Numbered from the stretch's first letter, positions 18,862 to 28,329 are shown. The stretch is 58,898 bases of DNA from Streptomyces sp. T39 (GCF_008042045.1 NZ_RDBP01000037.1:256204-315101); one strand, 5' to 3'. Program-made: numbers and translations. The notes: generated by a model from the sequence alone, not told the origin.

Positions 18862-20208
18862 CTAAACGGCCGCCGGGCCGCCTTCGAGGCCCGGGATCCT
18901 GCCGTTGCGGAACAGGTCCACGAAGATCTGGTGGTCACGGCGGGCGCGGGCGCCGTACTCGTGGGCGAAGCCCGTCAGCAGGTCGCCGAAACCGTCCTCG
19001 TCGGCCGCGATCGCCGCGTCGATGGCACGCTCGGTGGAGAACGGCACCAGCGAGTGGCCGCTCTCGTCGTCCGCCGCCGCGTGCATCGTGGCCGCCGCCC
19101 GGCCGAGGTCCGCGACGACCGCCGCGATCTCGGCCGGGTCGTCGAGGTCCGACCAGTCCAGGTCCACCGCGTACGGCGACACCTCGGCGACCAGCTGGCC
19201 GGTGCCGTCCAGCTCCGTCCAGCCGAGCCACGGGTCGGCGTGGTCCTGGAGGGCGCGCTGGGAGATCACCGTGCGGTGCCCCTCGTGCCGGAAGTAGCCG
19301 CGGATCGCCGGGTCGGTGATGTGCCGGGAGACCGCCGGGGTCTGCGCCTGCTTCATGTAGATCACGACGTCGTTCTCCAGGGCGTCGCTGTTGCCCTCCA
19401 GGAGGATGTTGTACGACGGGAGGCCGGCGGATCCGATGCCGATGCCCCGCCGGCCCACCACGTCCTTCACCCGGTAGGAGTCGGGCCGGGTGAGGCTCGA
19501 CTCCGGCAGCGTCTCCAGATAGCCGTCGAAGGCCGCCAGCACCTTGTACCGCATGGCCGCGTCCAGCTCGACCGCCCCGCCGCCCCCGGCGAAGCGGCGC
19601 TCGTAGTCGCGGATCTCGGTCATCGAGTCCAGCAGCGAGAACCGGGTCAGCGACCGGGCCGTGCGCAGCGCCCCGAGCAGCGGGCCCTCCGCCGTGTCCA
19701 GCGTGAAGGGCGGCAGCTCGTCCGTCCGGGCACCCGCCGCCAGGGCGTGGATGCGCTCGCGGTAGGCCGCGGCGAAGATCCGCACCAGGTCCGTGATCTG
19801 GTCGTCGCCGAGCGCCTTGGTGTAGCCGATCAGGGCGAGCGAGGCGGCGAGCCGCTTCAGGTCCCAGGTGAAGGGGCCGACGTACGCCTCGTCGAAGTCG
19901 TTGACGTTGAAGATCAGGCGGCCGTTGGCGTCCATGTAGGTGCCGAAGTTCTCGGCGTGGAGATCGCCGTGGATCCACACCCGGCCGGTGCGCTCGTCCA
20001 GGAACGGGCCGCCGTGGCGCTCGGCCTCCAGGTCGCTGTAGAAGAGGCAGGCCGTGCCGCGGTAGAAGGCGAAGGCGGAGGCGGCCATCTTGCGGAACTT
20101 GACCCGGAAAGCGGCCGGATCGGCGGCCAGGAGCTCGCCGAAGGCGGTGTCGAACACGGCGAGGATCTCCTCGCCGCGCTGCTCGGCGGTGGGCTGCGGG
20201 ACCGGCAT
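18862..20208 (-). CDS. DUF2252 family protein (kinase-like fold)
   Basis: 448 aa. Kinase-like signature motifs of the DUF2252 family are visible: WIHGDLHAENFGTY (catalytic-loop-like, HGDLHxxN), then FNVNDFDEAYVGPFTWDLKR (metal-binding DxD-like segment), and later VVGRRGIGIGSAGLPSYNIL. The fold resembles aminoglycoside phosphotransferases but no substrate is known. ATG 20208 has AGGAGG about 9 nt upstream. The gene diverges from dnaE across 232 bp. It ends 20 bp before the upstream end of the next minus-strand gene (18842), so the three genes DUF2252, membrane protein and DsbA-like protein may form one transcript. Confidence 0.88.
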   Translation of the reverse strand: MPVPQPTAEQRGEEILAVFDTAFGELLAADPAAFRVKFRKMAASAFAFYRGTACLFYSDLEAERHGGPFLDERTGRVWIHGDLHAENFGTYMDANGRLIFNVNDFDEAYVGPFTWDLKRLAASLALIGYTKALGDDQITDLVRIFAAAYRERIHALAAGARTDELPPFTLDTAEGPLLGALRTARSLTRFSLLDSMTEIRDYERRFAGGGGAVELDAAMRYKVLAAFDGYLETLPESSLTRPDSYRVKDVVGRRGIGIGSAGLPSYNILLEGNSDALENDVVIYMKQAQTPAVSRHITDPAIRGYFRHEGHRTVISQRALQDHADPWLGWTELDGTGQLVAEVSPYAVDLDWSDLDDPAEIAAVVADLGRAAATMHAAADDESGHSLVPFSTERAIDAAIAADEDGFGDLLTGFAHEYGARARRDHQIFVDLFRNGRIPGLEGGPAAV

Positions 20209-20363
20209 CGCGGGGTGCCTCCTGGTGCATGGCGTACGGGACTGCGTTTCCGTCCCGTACCAACGCGCGGCGCCGCGCCCGAGTGCCCGCCGGCGCCGCG
20301 CCCGGGGTGCCGCGCCGGCCGGCGCCGGCCCCGGTCCGAGGTCCGGCTGTCGGCCCGGGCACG

Positions 20364-20369
20364 TAGACT
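20364..20369 (+). promoter_or_regulatory. Probable dnaE -10 box
   Basis: TAGACT matches the Streptomyces -10 consensus; no convincing -35 lies 17-18 bp upstream. The expected leader of about 65 nt contains a compact hairpin CCGGGGGCTGCCCCCGG (20397-20413) before the SD GGAGG at 20426. The remaining 20209-20363 is extremely GC-rich and should contain the divergent DUF2252 promoter. Confidence 0.45.
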
Positions 20370-20440
20370 TCCACGCTGTTCCCCCAGAGCGGGGGGCCGG
20401 GGGCTGCCCCCGGAAATCTGCAGCCCGGAGGCGCACCGCC

Positions 20441-23400
20441 GTGACCAAGCCGCCCTTCACGCACCTGCACGTCCACACCCAGTACTCGCTGCTGGACGGT
20501 GCCGCGCGGCTCAAGGACATGTTCGACGCGTGCAACGAGATGGGCATGACCCATATCGCCATGTCGGACCACGGCAATCTGCACGGGGCGTACGACTTCT
20601 TCCACTCCGCGAAGAAGGCCGGCGTCACCCCGATCATCGGCATCGAGGCCTATGTCGCCCCCGAGTCCCGGCGGAACAAGCGCAAGGTCCTGTGGGGCCA
20701 GCCGCACCAGAAGCGCGACGACGTCTCCGGTTCCGGCGGTTACACCCACAAGACCATCTGGGCGGCGAACGCCAAGGGTCTGCACAACCTCTTCCGGCTC
20801 TCCTCCGACGCCTACGCCGAGGGCTGGCTCCAGAAGTGGCCGCGGATGGACAAGGAGACCATCTCCCAGTGGTCCGAGGGTCTCATCGCCTCCACCGGCT
20901 GCCCCTCAGGCGAGCTCCAGACCCGGCTGCGGCTCGGCCAGTTCGACGAGGCGCTGAAGGCCGCCTCGGAGTACCAGGACATCTTCGGCAAGGACCGGTA
21001 CTTCCTGGAGCTGATGGACCACGGCATCGAGATCGAGCGCCGGGTCCGCGACGGCCTGCTGGAGATCGGCCGAAAGCTCGGCATCCCGCCCCTGGTCACC
21101 AACGACTCGCACTACACCTACGCGCACGAGGCGCAGGCGCACGACGCCCTGCTGTGCATCCAGACCGGCAAGAACCTCTCGGACCCCGACCGCTTCAAGT
21201 TCGACGGCACCGGCTACTACCTGAAGTCGACCGAGGAGATGTACGCGATCGACTCCTCCGACGCCTGGCAGGAGGGGTGCGCCAACACCCTGCTCGTCGC
21301 CGAGCAGGTCGACACCGAGGGCATGTTCGTCGCCAAGAACCTGATGCCCAGGTTCGACATCCCCGAGGGGTACACCGAGGTCTCCTGGTTCCGTGAGGAG
21401 ACCATGCGCGGCATGGCCCGCCGCTTCCCGGACGGCATCCCGGACGACCGCATGAAGCAGGTCGAGTACGAGATGGACACCATCATCTCGATGGGTTTCC
21501 CGGGATACTTCCTCGTCGTCGCCGACTTCATCATGTGGGCCAAGAAGCAGGGCATCGCGGTCGGCCCGGGCCGTGGTTCCGCGGCCGGCTCGATCGTCGC
21601 CTACGCCATGGGCATCACCGACCTCGACCCGATCCCGCACGGCCTGATCTTCGAGCGCTTCCTCAACCCCGAGCGCATCTCCATGCCCGACGTCGACATC
21701 GACTTCGACGAGCGCAGGCGCGTGGAGGTGATCCGGTACGTCACCGAGAAGTACGGCGCCGACAAGGTCGCCATGATCGGCACGTACGGCAAGATCAAGG
21801 CGAAGAACGCCATCAAGGACTCCGCGCGCGTCCTCGGCTACCCGTACGCCATGGGCGACCGTCTCACCAAGGCGATGCCCGCCGACGTCCTCGGCAAGGG
21901 CATCGACCTCAACGGCATCACCGACCCGTCCCACCCGCGGTACAGCGAGGCGGGCGAGATCCGGGCGATGTACGAGAACGAGCCCGACGTGAAGAAGGTG
22001 ATCGACACCGCCAAGGGCGTCGAGGGCCTGGTCCGGCAGATGGGTGTGCACGCGGCCGGCGTGATCATGTCCAGCGAGCCGATCGTCGACCACGCCCCGA
22101 TCTGGGTGCGCCACACCGACAACGTCACCATCACGCAGTGGGACTACCCGCAGTGCGAGTCGCTCGGCCTGCTGAAGATGGACTTCCTCGGCCTGCGCAA
22201 CCTCACGATCATGGACGACGCCGTCAAGATGGTGAAGTCCAACAAGGGCATCGACATCGACCTGCTGGCGCTGCCGCTGGACGATCCGGCCACCTTCGAA
22301 CTGCTCCAGCGCGGTGACACCCTCGGCGTCTTCCAGTTCGACGGCGGCCCGATGCGTTCGCTGCTGCGGCTGATGAAGCCCGACAACTTCGAAGACATCT
22401 CCGCCGTGTCCGCGCTCTACCGGCCGGGCCCGATGGGCATGAACTCCCACACGAACTACGCGCTGCGCAAGAACAAGCAGCAGGAGATCACGCCGATCCA
22501 CCCGGAGCTGGAGGAGCCGCTCCGGGAGGTCCTGGACGTCACCTACGGCCTGATCGTCTACCAGGAGCAGGTGCAGAAGGCCGCCCAGATCATCGCCGGG
22601 TACTCGCTGGGCGAGGCCGACATCCTCCGCCGCGTGATGGGCAAGAAGAAGCCCGAGGAACTGGCGAAGAACTTCGTCCTCTTCCAGAAGGGCGCCCGGG
22701 ACAAGGGGTACAGCGACGAGGCGATCCAGGCGCTCTGGGACGTGCTGGTCCCGTTCGCCGGCTACGCGTTCAACAAGGCGCACTCCGCCGCGTACGGCCT
22801 GGTCTCCTACTGGACGGCGTACCTCAAGGCCAACCATCCCGCCGAGTACATGGCGGGCCTGCTCACCTCGGTCAAGGACGACAAGGACAAGTCGGCCGTC
22901 TATCTGAACGAGTGCCGGCGCATGGGCATCAAGGTCCTGCCGCCCAACGTCAACGAGTCCATGTCGAACTTCGCCGCCCAGGGCGACGACGTGATCCTCT
23001 TCGGCCTCACCGCCGTCCGCAACGTCGGCCAGAACGTCGTCGAGTCGATCATCAAGTCGCGCAAGGCGAAGGGGAAGTACAGCTCGTTCCCCGACTTCCT
23101 CGACAAGGTCGAGGCCGTCGTCTGCAACAAGCGCACCGTCGAGTCGCTGATCAAGGCCGGCGCCTTCGACGAGATGGGCCACACCCGCAAGGGGCTCGTC
23201 GCCCACCACGAGCCGATGATCGACAACGTGGTCGCGGTCAAGCGCAAGGAGGCCGAGGGGCAGTTCGACCTCTTCGGCGGCATGGGCGAGGAGGAGTCCA
23301 GCGAGCCGGGCTTCGGCCTCGACGTGGAGTTCTCCGACGTCGAGTGGGAGAAGTCATACCTCCTCGCGCAGGAGCGCGAGATGCTCGGCCTCTACGTCTC

Positions 23401-23980
23401 CGACCACCCGCTCTTCGGCATCGAGCACGTCCTGTCCGACAAGACGGACGCCGCGATCGCCCAGCTCACCGGCGGGGAGCACGCCGACGGCGCGGTCGTC
23501 ACCATCGGCGGCATCATCTCCGGGCTCCAGCGCAAGATGACCAAGCAGGGCAACGCCTGGGCCATCGCCACCGTCGAGGACCTCGCGGGCTCCATCGAGT
23601 GCATGTTCTTCCCGGCGACGTACCAGCTCGTCTCCACCCAGCTCGTCGAGGACACCGTGGTCTTCGTCAAGGGCCGCCTCGACAAGCGCGAGGACGTGCC
23701 CCGGCTGGTCGCCATGGAGCTGATGGTCCCGGACCTGTCGTCCGCCGGGACCAACGCCCCGGTGGTGGTGACCATCCCGACGGTCAAGGTCACCCCGCCC
23801 ATGGTCAGCCGCCTCGGCGAGATCCTCAGCCACCACAAGGGCAACACCGAGGTGCGGATCAAGCTCCAGGGCCCCCGCAAGACCACCGTCCTGCGCCTCG
23901 ACCGGCACCGGGTCCAGCCGGACCCCGCCCTCTTCGGCGACCTCAAGGTGCTGCTGGGACCGTCCTGCCTCGCCGGCTGA
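20441..23980 (+). CDS. dnaE: DNA polymerase III subunit alpha
   Basis: 1179 aa, standard DnaE1 length. This is the replicative polymerase catalytic subunit. The PHP domain begins THLHVHTQYSLLDG (residues about 7-20). The polymerase active-site pair is Asp417 and Asp419 in MPDVDIDFDERRR, and NKAHSAAYGLVSYWTAYLKA lies in the fingers region. A tandem HhH region (about 880-930) and an OB fold (VVTIGGIISGLQRKMTKQG, about 1020-1100) follow. GTG 20441 has GGAGG upstream and gives the usual VTKPPFTHLHVH start; the frame stays open 117 codons further upstream, antisense to DUF2252. No intein is present. It ends at an exceptional palindromic terminator. Confidence 0.97.
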   Translation: MTKPPFTHLHVHTQYSLLDGAARLKDMFDACNEMGMTHIAMSDHGNLHGAYDFFHSAKKAGVTPIIGIEAYVAPESRRNKRKVLWGQPHQKRDDVSGSGGYTHKTIWAANAKGLHNLFRLSSDAYAEGWLQKWPRMDKETISQWSEGLIASTGCPSGELQTRLRLGQFDEALKAASEYQDIFGKDRYFLELMDHGIEIERRVRDGLLEIGRKLGIPPLVTNDSHYTYAHEAQAHDALLCIQTGKNLSDPDRFKFDGTGYYLKSTEEMYAIDSSDAWQEGCANTLLVAEQVDTEGMFVAKNLMPRFDIPEGYTEVSWFREETMRGMARRFPDGIPDDRMKQVEYEMDTIISMGFPGYFLVVADFIMWAKKQGIAVGPGRGSAAGSIVAYAMGITDLDPIPHGLIFERFLNPERISMPDVDIDFDERRRVEVIRYVTEKYGADKVAMIGTYGKIKAKNAIKDSARVLGYPYAMGDRLTKAMPADVLGKGIDLNGITDPSHPRYSEAGEIRAMYENEPDVKKVIDTAKGVEGLVRQMGVHAAGVIMSSEPIVDHAPIWVRHTDNVTITQWDYPQCESLGLLKMDFLGLRNLTIMDDAVKMVKSNKGIDIDLLALPLDDPATFELLQRGDTLGVFQFDGGPMRSLLRLMKPDNFEDISAVSALYRPGPMGMNSHTNYALRKNKQQEITPIHPELEEPLREVLDVTYGLIVYQEQVQKAAQIIAGYSLGEADILRRVMGKKKPEELAKNFVLFQKGARDKGYSDEAIQALWDVLVPFAGYAFNKAHSAAYGLVSYWTAYLKANHPAEYMAGLLTSVKDDKDKSAVYLNECRRMGIKVLPPNVNESMSNFAAQGDDVILFGLTAVRNVGQNVVESIIKSRKAKGKYSSFPDFLDKVEAVVCNKRTVESLIKAGAFDEMGHTRKGLVAHHEPMIDNVVAVKRKEAEGQFDLFGGMGEEESSEPGFGLDVEFSDVEWEKSYLLAQEREMLGLYVSDHPLFGIEHVLSDKTDAAIAQLTGGEHADGAVVTIGGIISGLQRKMTKQGNAWAIATVEDLAGSIECMFFPATYQLVSTQLVEDTVVFVKGRLDKREDVPRLVAMELMVPDLSSAGTNAPVVVTIPTVKVTPPMVSRLGEILSHHKGNTEVRIKLQGPRKTTVLRLDRHRVQPDPALFGDLKVLLGPSCLAG

Positions 23981-23995
23981 TCACGGGTCGCCGGA

Positions 23996-24041
23996 CGGCA
24001 GAAGGGGCGCGCCCGTGGTCACGGGCGCGCCCCTTCTGCCG
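23996..24041. terminator. Perfect 46-nt hairpin terminator between dnaE and a small minus-strand gene
   Basis: The arms 23996-24017 and 24020-24041 are exact reverse complements (22 bp) with only GT between them; key arm sequence CGGCAGAAGGGGCGCGCCCG then TG. It serves both converging genes. Confidence 0.88.
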
Positions 24042-24061
24042 ATCGGACCTGTCGCGAGGCC

Positions 24062-24235
24062 TCAGTTGTGGCCGAAGCGCTTCTGCCGGCCCTTGTGCGC
24101 GATGTCCGAGGGCGTGACCTGCGACATGCGCTGCTCGGCCTGCGCCTCCATCGAGGACTTCTCCGCCTCCTGCCGGCCGCGCTCGGCCGGGGACGACTTC
24201 TGCTGACTGCGTTCGCGGTTCTTGTTCTTGGCCAT
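24062..24235 (-). CDS. Small conserved-type hydrophilic protein, 57 aa
   Basis: The predicted protein is short, very polar and Lys/Arg/Gln/Glu-rich, starting MAKNKNRERSQQKSSP and ending IAHKGRQKRFGHN. It has no hydrophobic core and is probably disordered or helical. ATG 24235 is preceded by CGGAGG at 8-nt spacing, an excellent SD, and the stop lies 20 bp from the shared terminator with dnaE, so it behaves as a real gene. Similar small proteins downstream of dnaE are familiar in Streptomyces, but I know no function. The basic charge suggests nucleic-acid or ribosome contact; that is a guess. Confidence 0.72.
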   Translation of the reverse strand: MAKNKNRERSQQKSSPAERGRQEAEKSSMEAQAEQRMSQVTPSDIAHKGRQKRFGHN

Positions 24236-24546
24236 GGTGGTGCCTCCGTGAGGGTCTAGGGGCCAGGGCCGGGACCAGACTCACATATGCGTATTTACAG
24301 CGCATTTTGGATCATTGCGGACGGTAGTCGGCGAAAGGGAAGGCCGTCGGGCCGGATCCGCCACGCCGATGATCGAGTTCCGGCCGTTAACCCACCCGTG
24401 GTCGGGCAGACTCGAGGGAAACCCGGAACAATCCCCGATCCGGACCTTTGCCGACCCCGCGTTCCCCGGAGCGCGGGGGGTTCAGGCGACCACCGCCGAG
24501 GGCCCCGGAAGAGTTCCCGACGAAGTCCCGAAAGAGGGTGGAACGC
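24236..24546. promoter_or_regulatory. Divergent promoter region, 311 bp
   Basis: This region lies between the 57-aa gene (minus) and the NYN gene (plus). It holds an A/T-rich island at about 24280-24318 (CACATATGCGTATTTACAGC then GCATTTTGGATCATT), unusual in this GC-rich window and likely to carry promoter elements for both directions. A hairpin CCCCGCG/CGCGGGG (24455-24461 and 24472-24478) precedes the NYN SD. No gene is seen inside. Confidence 0.5.
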
Positions 24547-25818
24547 GTGGACCGCTGCGTCGTCCTGGTGGACGCCGGTTACCTGCTGGGTGCCGCCGCG
24601 AGCCTTCTCGCGGGAGAACCGGCGCGCTCACGGATCACCGTCGACCACGCCTCCCTCATCCAGGGCCTGCGTGAACTCGCCGAGGCCGACACCGGACGTC
24701 CGCTGCTGCGCATCTACTGGTTCGACGGGGCGCCCGACCGGGTGCCCCAGCCCGAACACCGCAGACTGCGCGTGATGCCCCGGGTCACCGTCCGCCTCGG
24801 CGCCCTGACCCGCAGCGACGGCCGCTGGGCCCAGAAGGGCGTCGACGCGGCCATGCACGCCGAGCTCACCGAACTGGCCAGAAATCGCGCCTGCTCCGAC
24901 GTCGTTCTCGTCACCGGCGACGGCGATCTGCTCCCCGGGCTGATGTCCGCCAAGGAACACGGCGTCGCCGTCCACCTCTGGGCCGTCCAGGCCGCCGACG
25001 GCGACTACAACCAGTCCGAGGACCTGGTCGCCGAGGCCGACGAACGCCGGGTGCTCGACCGGGTCTGGATCACCCGCGCCGTCCGCGCCAAGGACCTCAC
25101 CGGCATCTGCGCACCGCAGCCCGCCACCCGCCCCGACATCGCCGCGATCCTGTCCGCGCCGCTCCCCGAGTCCGCGCTCGCCTCCGCCGCCGGGCAGCGC
25201 GCCGAGGCCGCGGGACGCAACGGCGCCGCGGCCGCGCCGGCCGAGGACCACACCGACAGCGCCCCGCCGCCCGCCAGCAAGGGGGTGCCCACCCCCAAGG
25301 ACCTCGCGTCCCTCCGCTCCCACGGGCAGCACCCCGCGCCGCCCCACACGGCGGGCGCCACGCTCCGCTGGTCCTCCGACCGGGGCTGGATCGAGCGGTC
25401 CGGCGGCGCCCTCGGGGAGCCGCCGGAGAGCGCCTCGCTGCCCACCCTCGCCCAGCTCACCAGCGCCGAGCAGCGCTGGGCCGACCGCGAGGAGGACATC
25501 ACCACCGTGGGCGGCGACCCCTTCGAGGTGGGCCAGGTGTTCGCCCGGCGGTGGATGGAGCGGCTGCCGGAGAGCGGCCATGTGCAGAAGCTGTCCAGCA
25601 TGTACCCGCGCATCCCGCACCGCATCGACGGCGAACTGCTGCGCTACGCCGCCCGCTTCGGCCTCCTGGCCCACAAGGACGACCAGATCGACGAGCACGA
25701 CCGCTATGCGATCCGGGCGGGATTCTGGCGCGAGATCGACGTCTGCACGGCCGCCGAGCACCCCGCCGCGGCGGACCAGCCGGGGCCCGAGGGCATCCGG
25801 GGCGGGCGGACCCCGTAG
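24547..25818 (+). CDS. NYN-domain (PIN-like) ribonuclease-type protein
   Basis: 423 aa. The N-terminal NYN domain (residues about 1-170) has the acidic constellation expected of PIN-like nucleases: Asp9 in VVLVDAGYLLG, Asp100 in QKGVDAAMHAE and Asp125/Asp127 in VTGDGDLLPG. A Pro/Ala-rich linker (about 200-300) leads to a C-terminal helical region (about 330-410, RRWMERLPESGHVQKLSSMY) resembling an OST-HTH-type or DUF88-associated module. The likely role is RNA cleavage; no substrate is known. GTG 24547 fits the SD GAGGG at 9-nt spacing; GTG 24538 in the same frame is too close to it. The stop codon TAG is part of a TAGTCT hexamer before the next gene. Confidence 0.85.
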   Translation: MDRCVVLVDAGYLLGAAASLLAGEPARSRITVDHASLIQGLRELAEADTGRPLLRIYWFDGAPDRVPQPEHRRLRVMPRVTVRLGALTRSDGRWAQKGVDAAMHAELTELARNRACSDVVLVTGDGDLLPGLMSAKEHGVAVHLWAVQAADGDYNQSEDLVAEADERRVLDRVWITRAVRAKDLTGICAPQPATRPDIAAILSAPLPESALASAAGQRAEAAGRNGAAAAPAEDHTDSAPPPASKGVPTPKDLASLRSHGQHPAPPHTAGATLRWSSDRGWIERSGGALGEPPESASLPTLAQLTSAEQRWADREEDITTVGGDPFEVGQVFARRWMERLPESGHVQKLSSMYPRIPHRIDGELLRYAARFGLLAHKDDQIDEHDRYAIRAGFWREIDVCTAAEHPAAADQPGPEGIRGGRTP

Positions 25819-25829
25819 TCTCGTACCTC

Positions 25830-26813
25830 GTGAGTACGGTGTGTGTGGTGCGGGATCTGGTGAAGACGTACCCGGCCGCACGGGGACGAAGGGGTACGCC
25901 GGGGACACCCGAGGTGCGGGCCACCGACGGGATCAGCCTCGACGTCGGGCACGGCGAGATCTTCGGGCTGCTCGGACCCAACGGCGCCGGCAAGTCGACC
26001 CTGGTGCGTCAGCTCACCGGGCTGATGCGCCCCGACTCCGGCAGCGTGGAACTCCTCGGCCACGATCTCGTACGCCACCCAGAACGGGCCGCGCGGCTGA
26101 TCGGCTACCTCGGCCAGGAGTCCACCGCCCTCGACGAGATGACGGTCTCCCTCGCCGCCGAGACGACCGGCCGGCTGCGCGGACTGAGCGCGAAGCTGGC
26201 CCGCCGCGAGCGGGACGGCGTCCTCGACGAGCTCGGGCTCGGCGCCCTCGCCGCCCGCCCCATCCGCAAGCTCTCCGGCGGACAGCGCCGCCTCGCCTGC
26301 TTCGCCGCGGCGCTCGTGGGCCACCGGCCCGTGCTCGTCCTCGACGAGCCGACCACCGGCATGGACCCCGTCGCCCGCCGTGCCGTGTGGGCGGCGGTCG
26401 ACCGGCGACGCGAGGAGCACGGCGTGACCGTGCTGCTCGTCACCCACAACGTCATCGAGGCCGAGTCGGTCCTCGACCGGGTGGCCGTGCTCGACCGCGG
26501 CCGGGTCATCGCCTGCGACACCCCCTCCGGCCTGAAGGAACGTGTCGCCGGGGAGGTGCGCGTCGAGCTGGTGTGGCGCGAGCGCCCCCCGCTCGACGTG
26601 CCGGAGGTCGCCGCGCTCCGCGACGCCGCGCAGGAGTCCGGCCGGCGCTGGACGCTGCGGCTCGCCCCCGAGGAGGCCCGGGCGGCCGTCGCCGCCGTGA
26701 CCGGAGGCGAGGCCTTCGCGGCCCTCGACGATTTCACCCTGGCCACCCCCAGCCTGGAGGATGTCTACTTGGCACTCGGCGGGAACGCGACGAAGGGGCT
26801 GGTCAAGGCGTGA
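25830..26813 (+). CDS. ABC transporter ATP-binding protein
   Basis: 327 aa. Walker A is GPNGAGKST (about 49-57), the signature is KLSGGQRRLACF, Walker B is VLVLDEPTTGMDP and the switch His lies in LLVTHNVIEAES. It is of the drug/daunorubicin (DrrA-like, ABC-2 exporter) type with a C-terminal domain after residue 230. It energises the permease encoded next, with which it overlaps as GTGA. The start is GTG 25830; no SD is present, but TAGTCT at 25816-25821 is 8 nt upstream, suggesting an internal leaderless promoter over the NYN stop. Substrate unknown. Confidence 0.9.
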   Translation: MSTVCVVRDLVKTYPAARGRRGTPGTPEVRATDGISLDVGHGEIFGLLGPNGAGKSTLVRQLTGLMRPDSGSVELLGHDLVRHPERAARLIGYLGQESTALDEMTVSLAAETTGRLRGLSAKLARRERDGVLDELGLGALAARPIRKLSGGQRRLACFAAALVGHRPVLVLDEPTTGMDPVARRAVWAAVDRRREEHGVTVLLVTHNVIEAESVLDRVAVLDRGRVIACDTPSGLKERVAGEVRVELVWRERPPLDVPEVAALRDAAQESGRRWTLRLAPEEARAAVAAVTGGEAFAALDDFTLATPSLEDVYLALGGNATKGLVKA

Positions 26814-27634
26814 GCACGGTGTCCGCTGAGTCCACCGGGACGACGAGAGCACCACACGGCACGCCCGAGCGCGCCGCCCCGGCACCGCTGGCCCCGGCCG
26901 CGCGGCTGCTGCCCGCGCTCGGGGCCGTCTACCGGGCGCAGCTGTCCCGGGCCAGGGTGGCCCGGATACCGCTCCTGTTCGTCGCCACCTTCCAGTCCGT
27001 CGGGATCATGGTGCTGATGCGCGGGGTCGTCGACGGCGGCAGCGAGGCACGCGCGGTCGTCGCGGGGGCCAGCGTGCTCGTCGTCGCGTTCGTCGCGCTG
27101 AACCTGCTCGCCCAGTACTTCGGGCAGCTGCGGGCACAGGGCGGCCTCGACCACTACGCCACGCTGCCCGTGCCGCCCGCGGCGGTCGTCCTCGGCGCGG
27201 CCGGCGCGTACGCCTCCTTCACCGTGCCCGGCACGATCGTGACCGCCGTGATCGGATCCGTCCTCTTCGGACTGCCGCTGACGCACCTGTGGGTCCTCGT
27301 GGCCGTGATCCCCCTCGCCGGAGCCGCCCTGGCCGGTCTGGGCGCGGCCCTCGGGCTCCTCGCCCCCCGCCAGGAACTCGCCACCCTCCTCGGCCAGCTC
27401 GGCATGTCCGCGGCACTCCTGCTCGGCGTGCTGCCCGCCGAGCGCATGCCGGGGCCCATCGTCTGGGCCCGCGATCTGCTGCCCTCGACCTACGGGGTCG
27501 AGGCCATGGCCCGGACCTTCGACGCCCACCCCGACTGGCCGGCCGTCGCCCTCGACCTCGCGGTCTGCGCCGGTGTCGGCGTGGTCTCCCTGGCCGTCGC
27601 GACCTGGGCCTACCGGCGGGCAGCGGTCCGGTGA
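26810..27634 (+). CDS. ABC-2 type transporter permease
   Basis: 274 aa. After a hydrophilic Ala/Pro-rich N-terminus of about 45 residues there are six hydrophobic segments between about 50 and 270, as in ABC-2 export permeases (for example LLFVATFQSVGIMVLM and the C-terminal VCAGVGVVSLAVATWAYRR). The GTG start overlaps the ATPase stop, so the two are translationally coupled and form one exporter. No substrate can be deduced. The next gene starts 34 bp downstream with its own possible leaderless -10. Confidence 0.87.
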   Translation: MSTVSAESTGTTRAPHGTPERAAPAPLAPAARLLPALGAVYRAQLSRARVARIPLLFVATFQSVGIMVLMRGVVDGGSEARAVVAGASVLVVAFVALNLLAQYFGQLRAQGGLDHYATLPVPPAAVVLGAAGAYASFTVPGTIVTAVIGSVLFGLPLTHLWVLVAVIPLAGAALAGLGAALGLLAPRQELATLLGQLGMSAALLLGVLPAERMPGPIVWARDLLPSTYGVEAMARTFDAHPDWPAVALDLAVCAGVGVVSLAVATWAYRRAAVR

Positions 27635-27668
27635 GGCGTCGCCCCACCCGGCCTGGCACGATGGCGGT

Positions 27669-28325
27669 GTGACCGCACCTCTGACACCGCCCCACCAGCC
27701 GGACCGGCCGTCGTCCTCGTCGGGTCCGCCGGCCTCGTACGCCTCGGCCTGGACGGACGACGCGCACCTGGCGAAGCAGGCGGAGCTACGGCGCGACCTG
27801 CGGGACAGCGCCGTGGTGCTCGCCGCGGTGACGGTGCTCGGTGTGGCGCTCGGCCTGCTGTGGCTGTGGCTGGCACCCCGGGTGCCGCTGATCTCCGACG
27901 GGGACGCGGTCTTCCTGGAGAACACCGAGGGCGAGGAGGCCATCGCGGCGGACGGAACGTTCGTCCTGCTCGCGGTCGGGCTCGGCGCGCTGAGTGCGGC
28001 CGGGGCCTTCCTCTTCCGCCGCCGCGGGGGCATCGCCCTGGTGATCGCGCTCGCGGTGGGCGGCCTGCTCGCCTCCCTCCTCGGGTGGGGCATGGGCGTG
28101 TGGCTCGGTCCGTCCCAGGACGTGGCGGAACACGCCCGCCAGGTCGGCGAGGGCGTCACCTTCGACGCCTATCTCCAGCTGCGGGCGAAGGGGGCGCTGC
28201 TGGCCTGGCCGCTCGCGGCCATGGCGGTGCACCTGGGGCTGACCGCGCTCTTCGCCCCGCGCGACCCGGAGCCGGTCCACGACCCGTACGACGCCGCCCC
28301 CGCGTGGCCCCCGCGCGCTCCCTGA
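27669..28325 (+). CDS. Conserved membrane protein (DUF2567-like)
   Basis: 218 aa. A Pro/Ser-rich N-terminus and charged stretch precede four membrane segments (about 46-68, 96-113, 118-142, 176-196). Between the first two is an extracytoplasmic loop, ISDGDAVFLENTEGEEAIAA. The overall layout agrees with DUF2567 proteins of actinobacteria, but this assignment is tentative. Function unknown. GTG 27669 is 6 nt after a CACGAT hexamer, with no SD. A strong hairpin at 28330-28367 ends the transcript against ybaK. Confidence 0.75.
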   Translation: MTAPLTPPHQPDRPSSSSGPPASYASAWTDDAHLAKQAELRRDLRDSAVVLAAVTVLGVALGLLWLWLAPRVPLISDGDAVFLENTEGEEAIAADGTFVLLAVGLGALSAAGAFLFRRRGGIALVIALAVGGLLASLLGWGMGVWLGPSQDVAEHARQVGEGVTFDAYLQLRAKGALLAWPLAAMAVHLGLTALFAPRDPEPVHDPYDAAPAWPPRAP

Positions 28326-28329
28326 GCAC

